Source: Terrimonas_A sp051954695
GTDB taxonomy: Bacteria > Bacteroidota > Bacteroidia > Chitinophagales > Chitinophagaceae
DNA: 64,000 nt
Direction of reading: 5' to 3'
Assembly (NCBI GenBank): GCA_051954695.1
Contig: JBQCHL010000005.1
Coordinates: forward strand, 128,244-192,243
Shown: positions 53,889-61,119 of the stretch, piece by piece
Layout: every line of letters begins with the position of its first letter
Position numbering within the stretch: the first letter of the stretch is position 1
The notes under the pieces: generated by a model
Databases searched by the model: none
The model's input: only the letters and a program-made list of their open reading frames with translations
Told to the model about the DNA's origin: nothing
Program-made: the position numbers and the translations under genes

Positions 53889-55664
53889 ATGAAGCAGGAA
53901 TATATCATCATTGTCTCATTACTGTTGCTTTTCTTTCTTATATGGAAAGAAATAAAACGGCCTGCACGTACTCATCTTACATTGCGGCTGGCTGCAAGCG
54001 TGTTGGCAGTAGCGGCATTGGCCTGCATGATCATCCCTGTCACTTATTCAACATCCGCTCCTCGATCTCCCTTTAACGAGATCCTGCTATTAACCACTGG
54101 TTCTTCAAAAGAAATTCCGGTGGCTTATAAAAAATCAAAAAAGATCACCACCGACCCATCACTAGCTTCAACTGCCATCAGCTTTATACCTGATCTTTCG
54201 GTATTCCTTTCAACACATCCGGACATCAGTAACCTGCATATATTGGGCAATGGGATAAGTGATCATGAATGGGAAAGCTTAACCGCCCGGCAGATCAGGG
54301 TTTCTTATCAGGCACCTTCATTGCCCTCAGGTTTTGTAAAAGCAGGATGGCCGCATGTTATCCGGCATGGCGATAAGCTGGACATCTATGGCACTTATCA
54401 TAATATAGAAAATGATTCCATAAAGATTGTACTGACAGGCCTTGGTACTGCAATGGACTCAACCATTATTCACGAAGATAGCAGCCAGCATTTCCAATTG
54501 CATTGCCTGCCGGCACATACTGGTTCAACAGTATATGAATTGCAGGCATTCAAAGCAAATAAGCTGGTGGCAGAAGAAAAAGTGCCGGTGAATATTTTGC
54601 CCGGTTCGCGCACACGTATATTATTTCTTTCTTCTTCCCCTGGTTTTGAAAACAAGTTCCTGGCTTCCTGGCTTTATCAAAACAACTATCCTGCTGCCGT
54701 CCGCAATACGGTAAGCCAGGGAAAATATGAACAGCAATTCCTCAACCTGCCTGCAGTTGGCTTGCAGCACATCAGTTCTTCCCTTCTGGAAAATTTTGAT
54801 GTGTTGATCGCTGATGATCTGGCCCTGGCTGCTTTGGGAAGCAATGAAGCTGCGGCTGTGAGAGCACAGCTCAATAAAGGCATGGGGCTGATACTGCAAA
54901 CAGACAGTGCTGCTTCACTCAGTAGTTTCTCCCGGTCGTTTGTCATAAAAAAACAAGCCCTGCAACATGCTTCAACGCGTTCGCTTGTTTTGCCCGGCCC
55001 GGTAACCAAAACAAGATCATTACCTGCCGAACAATGGTTTTCAATTTCCAATGATCCATACGCACAACCATTGGTAACTGATGAGCAGGCAGCAGTGATC
55101 GTATCTTCCCGTCTTTCGGGCGAAGGCAGGATCATCTTGAATACGGCTGCATACACCTATAGTTGGATCTTATCAGGCAATGAAGAAAATTATTCGGCCT
55201 TCTGGTCATTGCTGATCAATAAAGCCACCCGGCAGGCAAGACCCCAAAGCAAGTGGCAGCAGTCAGTTGCTTTTCCCACGGTTGATATGCCAGCAGGCAT
55301 TGTACTGGAAACGACCAGTGATCAACCACCCATCATAAAGACGGACGCAGGTGAACTTTATACCACGCAAACACCTTATCTTCCCGATACATGGATGGCC
55401 ACCTGGTGGCCTGTGCACGCAGGCTGGCAAACCTTATCAGGTTCAGACACCGTTAGTATGTATGTTTTTGAAAAAGGCGATTGGTCTTCTGCCAAAGCCA
55501 GCGAACTGATCAGCAGGAATACGGTGCATGCAGCGCAGTATAAATCAGCTATAGAAAAACAAAGTGAAGTGAAACAGCAAAAGAAGCGAGTGCCGGTATT
55601 TATTTTTTATATCGCTTTTCTTGCAGCCTGTACGTATTTGTGGTGGGAGGGCAGAAGAGCTTAA
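53889..55664 (+). CDS. Membrane protein of the MoxR module, unknown function
   Basis: A 591-residue protein with two N-terminal membrane segments (about 5-20 and 34-54) and one at the C-terminus (about 568-586), an arrangement like the BatA-type protein upstream. The part between is extracytoplasmic. Residues near 245-340 (RILFLSSSPGFENKFLASWLYQ, FDVLIADDLALAALGSNEAAAVRAQL, GMGLILQTD) resemble a glutamine-amidotransferase/flavodoxin-like fold, which also occurs in DUF4159 and other BatA-linked proteins. No catalytic Cys is visible there. Its spacing ties it to the DUF4175 gene. Confidence 0.6.
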   Translation: MKQEYIIIVSLLLLFFLIWKEIKRPARTHLTLRLAASVLAVAALACMIIPVTYSTSAPRSPFNEILLLTTGSSKEIPVAYKKSKKITTDPSLASTAISFIPDLSVFLSTHPDISNLHILGNGISDHEWESLTARQIRVSYQAPSLPSGFVKAGWPHVIRHGDKLDIYGTYHNIENDSIKIVLTGLGTAMDSTIIHEDSSQHFQLHCLPAHTGSTVYELQAFKANKLVAEEKVPVNILPGSRTRILFLSSSPGFENKFLASWLYQNNYPAAVRNTVSQGKYEQQFLNLPAVGLQHISSSLLENFDVLIADDLALAALGSNEAAAVRAQLNKGMGLILQTDSAASLSSFSRSFVIKKQALQHASTRSLVLPGPVTKTRSLPAEQWFSISNDPYAQPLVTDEQAAVIVSSRLSGEGRIILNTAAYTYSWILSGNEENYSAFWSLLINKATRQARPQSKWQQSVAFPTVDMPAGIVLETTSDQPPIIKTDAGELYTTQTPYLPDTWMATWWPVHAGWQTLSGSDTVSMYVFEKGDWSSAKASELISRNTVHAAQYKSAIEKQSEVKQQKKRVPVFIFYIAFLAACTYLWWEGRRA

Positions 55665-55723
55665 ACATTTATCATAATTTTTTAAATCACATATCACACA
55701 CTAAAAAACAGGAGGGCCATACT

Positions 55724-57364
55724 TTGAAAAGAAAAGACTTTATTCGTTACACGGGCATGATGGGCCTGGGCTCATTGATTGTCCCGCAAATGCCGGCTTT
55801 CGGTCGTTCGATCGACCCGGCAGAAGCCCTGCAGGGCGTTGACGCAGCTCTTAAAAGAGAGCTTGCAGATGTTGCCCTGAATGCTGCAAAATCAAAAGGA
55901 GCTACTTATGCCGATGTGCGCATTGGCCGCTATCTGCGCCAGTTTGTAGCTACCCGCGATAAAAAAGTGCAGGGTGTCAGCAACACGGAGAACTATGGTA
56001 TAGGAATCCGCGTTCTTGCCAATGGTTCCTGGGGTTTTGCAGCAACACATGTTGTTACAAAAGATGCGATTGCCAAAGCTGCAGAGCAGGCGGTAGCTGT
56101 AGCAAAAGCCAATGCAAAGATCCAGGGTGAACCTGTACAGCTCGCACCACAAAAAGGTTACGGCGAAGTAAGCTGGAAAGCACCGATCGAGATCAACGCT
56201 TTTGAAGTTCCCATCAAAGAAAAAGTGGACTTGCTGATGGAAGTGAATGATGCAGCTATACAAGGCGGAGCAACTTTTGTAAATGCAATGATCTCAGCGG
56301 TGAATGAGCAGAAGTATTTTGCCAGCACTGATGGTTCCTATATTGACCAGGATATCCATCGTATTTTCCCAATGTTCAATGTTACCAAGATAGACCGTGC
56401 ATCGGGCAAGTTCATGTCTCGCGGCTCACTCAGCGCCCCTATGGGTATGGGTTATGAATACATGCACGCAAGACCTGAAGATAAACTGCAGGGTGTGGTA
56501 ACCCGCTATAAGAGCCGTTATGATATGCTCGAAGACGTCAAGAATGCAGCCAATGATGTGCAGCAGAAACTGACAGCCAAATCTGTTGAGCCGGGCAAAT
56601 ACGATCTCGTACTTGATCCAAGCCATCTCTGGCTTACGATCCATGAATCAGTGGGGCACCCCACAGAACTGGACCGTGTACTGGGATACGAGGCTAACTA
56701 TGCAGGCACCAGCTTCCTCACACTGGACAAATGGAAATCAGGCAAATTCAATTTCGGTAATAAACACGTGAACATCGTTGCAGATAAAATGCAAAAAGGT
56801 TCACTCGGTGCTGTAGGTTGGGATGACGAAGGCGTGCAATGCGGTGAATGGGATCTTATTAAGGACGGGATACTGGTCAACTACCAGGTTATCCGCGATC
56901 AGGCTCATATCCTTGGTCTGAAACAATCACAGGGTTGTTGCTATTCCCAGGGTTGGGATGATATCCAGTTCCAACGCATGCCTAACGTATCATTGAGACC
57001 AGGCAAAGAAAAGCTTAGCGTAGATGATATGATCAAGAACGTGGAAAAAGGGATCTACATCATTGGTGATGGTTCTTATTCCATCGATCAGCAACGTTAC
57101 AACTTCCAGTTTGGCGGCAAGAATTTCTATGAGATCAAGAATGGTAAGATCACCGGCATGCTGAATGATGTGGCTTACCAGGCCAATACGCAGGAGTTCT
57201 GGAATTCCGTTGCAGCTATATGTGATTCGAGCGATTATGCACTGGGTGGTTCTTTTAGTGATGGTAAAGGTCAGCCAGGGCAAAGCAGTGCTGTATCACA
57301 TGGTAGTTCTACCACACGCTTCAATGGCATTAATGTGATCAACACAGCCAGGAGCATCGGATAA
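55724..57364 (+). CDS. tldD: TldD-family metallopeptidase, Tat-like signal (copy 1, TTG start)
   Basis: A 546-residue peptidase subunit. The TTG at 55724 is supported by a rare strong Shine-Dalgarno (GGAGG at 55711-55715) and by the paralogue at 58889, which starts with the same MKR motif; the open frame to 55640 overlaps the previous gene and encodes a non-homologous tail. The N-terminus (MKRKDFIRYTGMMGLGSLIVPQMPAFG) looks like a Tat signal with KR in place of RR. The zinc motif HESVGH is at 307-312. TldD forms a complex with TldE that cuts unfolded peptides (microcin B17 maturation, CcdA degradation in E. coli). Those enzymes are cytosolic; this one appears exported. Confidence 0.85.
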   Translation: MKRKDFIRYTGMMGLGSLIVPQMPAFGRSIDPAEALQGVDAALKRELADVALNAAKSKGATYADVRIGRYLRQFVATRDKKVQGVSNTENYGIGIRVLANGSWGFAATHVVTKDAIAKAAEQAVAVAKANAKIQGEPVQLAPQKGYGEVSWKAPIEINAFEVPIKEKVDLLMEVNDAAIQGGATFVNAMISAVNEQKYFASTDGSYIDQDIHRIFPMFNVTKIDRASGKFMSRGSLSAPMGMGYEYMHARPEDKLQGVVTRYKSRYDMLEDVKNAANDVQQKLTAKSVEPGKYDLVLDPSHLWLTIHESVGHPTELDRVLGYEANYAGTSFLTLDKWKSGKFNFGNKHVNIVADKMQKGSLGAVGWDDEGVQCGEWDLIKDGILVNYQVIRDQAHILGLKQSQGCCYSQGWDDIQFQRMPNVSLRPGKEKLSVDDMIKNVEKGIYIIGDGSYSIDQQRYNFQFGGKNFYEIKNGKITGMLNDVAYQANTQEFWNSVAAICDSSDYALGGSFSDGKGQPGQSSAVSHGSSTTRFNGINVINTARSIG

Positions 57365-57421
57365 GATATATGAGAAAACACAAGATCTTTTAACGCGATA
57401 TTTAAAATCTATTCTATCATT

Positions 57422-58759
57422 ATGGCAATTCTTAGTAAAGACGAAGCGCAGACCATACTGAAAAAAGTACTGAGCTTCTCCAAAGCTGATGAAACAGAAG
57501 TATCTCTCGGCGGCCAGCAAAGCGGTAATATCCGTTATGCACGCAATGCCGTGTCCACTGCAGGCGAAGTAAGCAATCTCAGCCTGAGCGTGAGTGCTTC
57601 ATTTGGTAAAAGAACAGGTAATGCTACCATCAATGAATTTGATGATGCATCATTGGAAAAAGTAGTTCGCCGGGCAGAAGAGCTGGCCCGCCTTTCTCCG
57701 GAGAATCCCGAATACATGCCTTTGCTTGGCCCTTCCAATTTTAAGGAATCGATCGGCTTCCTTGACTCTACTGCAGCTATGACGCCTGCATCAAGGGCTG
57801 ATATGGTGGCACAAAGCCTGAAAGTGGCAAAAGACAATAAACTCGAAGCAGCGGGCTTCCTGGAAAATTCTGCCGGCTTCCGTGCAGTGATGAATTCAAA
57901 AGGTCTTTTTGCCTATAATAAAAGCACCAACGTTTCTTTTTCTGTAACAGTGCGCAACCAGGAAGGAACAGGTTCAGGCTATGTTGATCATAGCTTCAAC
58001 GATGTAAAAAAACTGGATACACTTGCACTCACCAAAATTGCGGCTAATAAAGCAACCAGTTCCGCTGGCGCCAAAGCAATTGAACCAGGCCGCTACACAG
58101 TGATCCTTGAGCCATTGGCTGCAAGCGATATGCTTGGCGGCATCATCCGTGGTTTCGATCTCCGCAGTGCTGATGAAGGCCGCAGCTTCATGAGCAAGAA
58201 AGGAGGCGGCACCCGGTTAGGTGAGCAACTCTTCGATGAAAAAGTAAATATCTATAGCGATCCGATGAATCCTGAGCTTCCCGGCTCTACCTGGAGCGGT
58301 GATGGATTGCCCATTGAAAAAACAGTATGGGTAGAAAATGGTGTGGTGAAAAACCTGGCCTGCAGCCGTTACTGGGCGCAGAAAAAAGGTGTGAACCCAC
58401 TGCCTGGCCCTGGCGGCGGCCGCTTTGGTGGCGGAGGCATGATCATGACCGGTGGCACAGCCACTACTGAAGACCTGATAAAGAATACGGAAAAAGGCAT
58501 TCTTGTTACCCGCTTCTGGTATATCCGCATGGTTGACCAGCAAACACTGGTGCAAACAGGCCTTACCCGCGACGGAACATTCTATATCGAGAACGGAAAG
58601 ATCAAATTCCCTATCAAGAATTTCCGTTTTAACGAAAGTCCGATCATCATGCTCAACAACGTGGAAGAATTAGGAAAACCTGTCCGCAGCGGCAGTTCCA
58701 TTCTGCCACCGATGAAGATCAGGGACTTTACGTTTACGTCTTTGTCTGATGCGATCTAA
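57422..58759 (+). CDS. tldE: TldE/PmbA-family partner subunit
   Basis: A 445-residue TldE-type protein, the subunit that pairs with TldD. It lacks the HExxxH zinc motif, which is normal for TldE. N-terminal GNIRYARNAVSTAGEV and C-terminal FRFNESPIIMLNNVEELGKPVRSG are family hallmarks. A Gly-rich loop (GPGGGRFGGGGMIMTGG) lies near residue 335. Start ATG 57422 is clear. I see no signal peptide, so it would be cytosolic while both neighbouring TldD copies look exported; either it moves with TldD through Tat, or the assemblies differ. It is 57 bases after tldD copy 1. Confidence 0.85.
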   Translation: MAILSKDEAQTILKKVLSFSKADETEVSLGGQQSGNIRYARNAVSTAGEVSNLSLSVSASFGKRTGNATINEFDDASLEKVVRRAEELARLSPENPEYMPLLGPSNFKESIGFLDSTAAMTPASRADMVAQSLKVAKDNKLEAAGFLENSAGFRAVMNSKGLFAYNKSTNVSFSVTVRNQEGTGSGYVDHSFNDVKKLDTLALTKIAANKATSSAGAKAIEPGRYTVILEPLAASDMLGGIIRGFDLRSADEGRSFMSKKGGGTRLGEQLFDEKVNIYSDPMNPELPGSTWSGDGLPIEKTVWVENGVVKNLACSRYWAQKKGVNPLPGPGGGRFGGGGMIMTGGTATTEDLIKNTEKGILVTRFWYIRMVDQQTLVQTGLTRDGTFYIENGKIKFPIKNFRFNESPIIMLNNVEELGKPVRSGSSILPPMKIRDFTFTSLSDAI

Positions 58760-58852
58760 TATCGTTGGCAGTTGACTGTTGGCCGAATGACACAACTGAA
58801 AGTGTCTAGCGATTCACTGGGATTGGCCACTCGGCCAACAGCCAACGAATAT
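58758..58852. repeat. Imperfect palindrome with 7-base periodic blocks between tldE and second tldD
   Basis: The inner arms CTGTTGGCCGA (58776-58786) and TCGGCCAACAG (58831-58841) are perfect, and the stem continues outward with CGTTGG/CCAACG and AATAT/ATATT after a bulge. The left side shows near-repeats of GTTGxCx at a 7-base spacing (58764, 58771, 58778). It may terminate or attenuate transcription. Confidence 0.5.
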
Positions 58853-58888
58853 TATGAAGAATAATATTAGTACAACAAAACAACAAAT

Positions 58889-60532
58889 GTGAAAAGAAGA
58901 GATTTTATCAGCCTTGCAGGCATGGGCACAACAGCAGCTTTTCTTACAGGCTTTTCCACGAAAGGCTATGCAGTTCCTGAACAACGCTTGCTGGAAGAGT
59001 TTATGGACGCTTCTCAAAAAAAGAGACTGGCAGACATTGCTCTGAATGCAGCAAAAGCAAAAGGCGCCACTTATACTGATGTCCGTATCGGCAGATACCT
59101 GAATCAGTCAGTAGTAACACGCGATAACCGTGTACAGGGTGTTGCCAACACAGAATCTTATGGCATCGGCATCCGCGTGATCGCCAATGGAAGCTGGGGA
59201 TTTGCTGCTACAGAAAAAATGGACAATGCCAGCATCGCTAAAACAGCGGAACTGGCTGTGGCCATCGCAAAAGGCAATGCGAAACTGCTGACAGAACCTG
59301 TACAGCTTGCTCCTCAGAAAGGATATGGTGAAGTGAGCTGGAAAACACCGATCGAGAAAAATGCTTTCGAGATACCGGTAAAAGAAAAAGTGGACCTGCT
59401 GCTTAGTGTGAATGATGCAGCTTTGAAAGGCGGAGCCAATTTTGTAAACGCCACTATCTTCATGATCAATGAACAGAAATTCTTCGCCAGCAGCGACGGT
59501 TCTTATATTGACCAGGACATTCATCGTCTCTGGCCAACATTCACCGTTACTAAAATCGATAAAGCAACAGGGAAATTTGAAACCCGTGATGGATTGGGCT
59601 CTCCTGTTGGCATGGGTTATGAGTACCTGTTTGCAAGGCCTGAAGACAAGCTGAAGAACGGGCCGCTCACTTTATACAAAAGCCGCTATGATATGCTGGA
59701 AGATGCTATCGCAGCAGCAGGGCATGTAAATGAAAAGATCGGCGCTAAATCTGTTGAACCTGGTAAATATGACCTGGTGCTTGATCCAACCCATCTTGGA
59801 TTGACCATTCATGAATCAACCGGTCACCCTACAGAGCTCGACCGTGTACTGGGATATGAAGCCAACTATGCAGGTACAAGTTTTCTTACATTGGATAAAT
59901 GGAAAGCAGGCAACTTCAATTATGGCAGCAAGCTCGTGAATGTGCAGGCAGACCGTCTGCAACCTGGTTCACTCGGTGCTGTTGGCTATGATGACGAAGG
60001 AGTGAAAAGCGGAAGCTGGGATATTATCAAGAACGGTATCCTGGTCAATTATCAAACCATCCGCGATCAGGCGCATATCCTGGGGCTGTCTGCTTCACAG
60101 GGATGCTGCTATGCCGACAGTTGGGACAATGTACAATTTCAGCGTATGCCCAATATTTCACTGATGCCAAATAAACAGACACGATCTGCGAATGATATCA
60201 TTAAGAACGTGGAGAAAGGCATTTATATCGCCGGCCGCGGCTCTTACTCTATCGATCAGCAGCGTTACAATTTCCAGTTTGGCGGACAGGTATTTTATGA
60301 GATAAAAAATGGCCAGATCACTGGCATGTTGAAAGATGTGGCTTACCAATCGAACACACAGGAATTCTGGAATTCCCTCACTGATATGGCCGATGAAAAT
60401 GATTACCGGCTGTTTGGAACTTTCTTCGATGGAAAGGGACAGCCATCACAGGTCAGCGCTGTGTCCCACGGCTCTTCCACATCCCGCTTTAATGGAGTGA
60501 ATGTGATCAACACAGCCAGGAAAATAGGATAA
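58889..60532 (+). CDS. tldD: TldD-family metallopeptidase with Tat signal (copy 2, GTG start)
   Basis: A 547-residue paralogue of the gene at 55724-57364, alike over its whole length. It starts at GTG 58889 with MKRRDFISLAGMGTTAAFLTGFSTKGYA, a good twin-arginine signal (RRDFI plus a hydrophobic stretch). The zinc motif HESTGH is at residues 308-313. The pair flanks a single tldE, so two TldD-TldE assemblies are possible. The gene probably arose by tandem duplication around tldE, since the copies are closer to each other than to other families I know. It ends in an intrinsic terminator. Confidence 0.85.
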   Translation: MKRRDFISLAGMGTTAAFLTGFSTKGYAVPEQRLLEEFMDASQKKRLADIALNAAKAKGATYTDVRIGRYLNQSVVTRDNRVQGVANTESYGIGIRVIANGSWGFAATEKMDNASIAKTAELAVAIAKGNAKLLTEPVQLAPQKGYGEVSWKTPIEKNAFEIPVKEKVDLLLSVNDAALKGGANFVNATIFMINEQKFFASSDGSYIDQDIHRLWPTFTVTKIDKATGKFETRDGLGSPVGMGYEYLFARPEDKLKNGPLTLYKSRYDMLEDAIAAAGHVNEKIGAKSVEPGKYDLVLDPTHLGLTIHESTGHPTELDRVLGYEANYAGTSFLTLDKWKAGNFNYGSKLVNVQADRLQPGSLGAVGYDDEGVKSGSWDIIKNGILVNYQTIRDQAHILGLSASQGCCYADSWDNVQFQRMPNISLMPNKQTRSANDIIKNVEKGIYIAGRGSYSIDQQRYNFQFGGQVFYEIKNGQITGMLKDVAYQSNTQEFWNSLTDMADENDYRLFGTFFDGKGQPSQVSAVSHGSSTSRFNGVNVINTARKIG

Positions 60533-60557
60533 GCTTCCTGTACAACTGTTAATATCA

Positions 60558-60590
60558 ATGCCAAACCCGGAGCAATACCAGGTTTGGCAT
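60558..60590 (+). terminator. Hairpin terminator after tldD copy 2
   Basis: ATGCCAAACC at 60558-60567 pairs perfectly with GGTTTGGCAT at 60581-60590 around 13 bases, followed by TTTTA. A TTG at 60584 lies inside the stem, so the next gene starts later. Confidence 0.65.
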
Positions 60591-60622
60591 TTTACTTGAA
60601 CCTGTACCATGATATTACAGCC

Positions 60623-60910
60623 ATGGGGACAGGATTCTACATCATATTGAATATCAAAACCGCCACGGGTTTTGAAAAATATGGCAAATTCTTTATCGGG
60701 GAAGACGCTACTATTGCCAACGCCATTTTCAAAACGCTGCACGGCTCCGAAGAACCAAACGAAAGAAACCTGTTACAAATTGATCTGATGGAAATAAGGC
60801 ACGATCTGCCTGTAAATGTCAAACTCCTTAGCTGCACTCTCGATGAAATGACCGACAACTTCAGGATCATTACCAAGGAAATATTTAAACGCTTCAACCT
60901 ACAGATTTAG
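60623..60910 (+). CDS. Small conserved protein of unknown function
   Basis: A 95-residue cytosolic protein starting MGTGFYIILNIKTATGFEKYG at ATG 60623. The longer frame to TTG 60584 begins inside a terminator stem. The sequence is compact and mixed alpha/beta (KFFIGEDATIANAIFKTLHGSEE, LLQIDLMEIRHDLPVNVKLLSCTLDEMTDNFRIITKEIFKRFNL). I recognise a pattern common in Bacteroidetes but know no function. It is followed by the second 64-bp palindrome. Confidence 0.6.
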   Translation: MGTGFYIILNIKTATGFEKYGKFFIGEDATIANAIFKTLHGSEEPNERNLLQIDLMEIRHDLPVNVKLLSCTLDEMTDNFRIITKEIFKRFNLQI

Positions 60911-60972
60911 TCACAGCAAGAATGTACACAATAGTTTCCTCCCACAAATAAAACAGCCCTGATCAACAAACT

Positions 60973-61036
60973 CCCTTCCCGTCCTTCCCGCCTTACCGGT
61001 AAAAATTTACCGGTAAGGCGGGAAGGACGGGAAGGG
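60973..61036. repeat. Perfect 64-bp palindrome, copy 2 (31-bp arms, AA centre)
   Basis: Arms 60973-61003 and 61006-61036 are exact reverse complements around AA, and one further T/A pair extends them. The arms are identical to those at 16182-16245; only the central dinucleotide differs, so this copy is the other one turned over. It lies between two same-direction genes. Confidence 0.9.
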
Positions 61037-61119
61037 AAGATTTTCACATATTCTTAAAACTAAAAAATTAGTTGTACAAAAAATTCCCTTATTTTTAGCC
61101 CCGATTACAAAGTACAGCC

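Noticed and set aside
55640..55723. Longer start for tldD copy 1
   Set aside because: Overlaps the previous gene and gives a tail with no match to its paralogue; the TTG with GGAGG is better.
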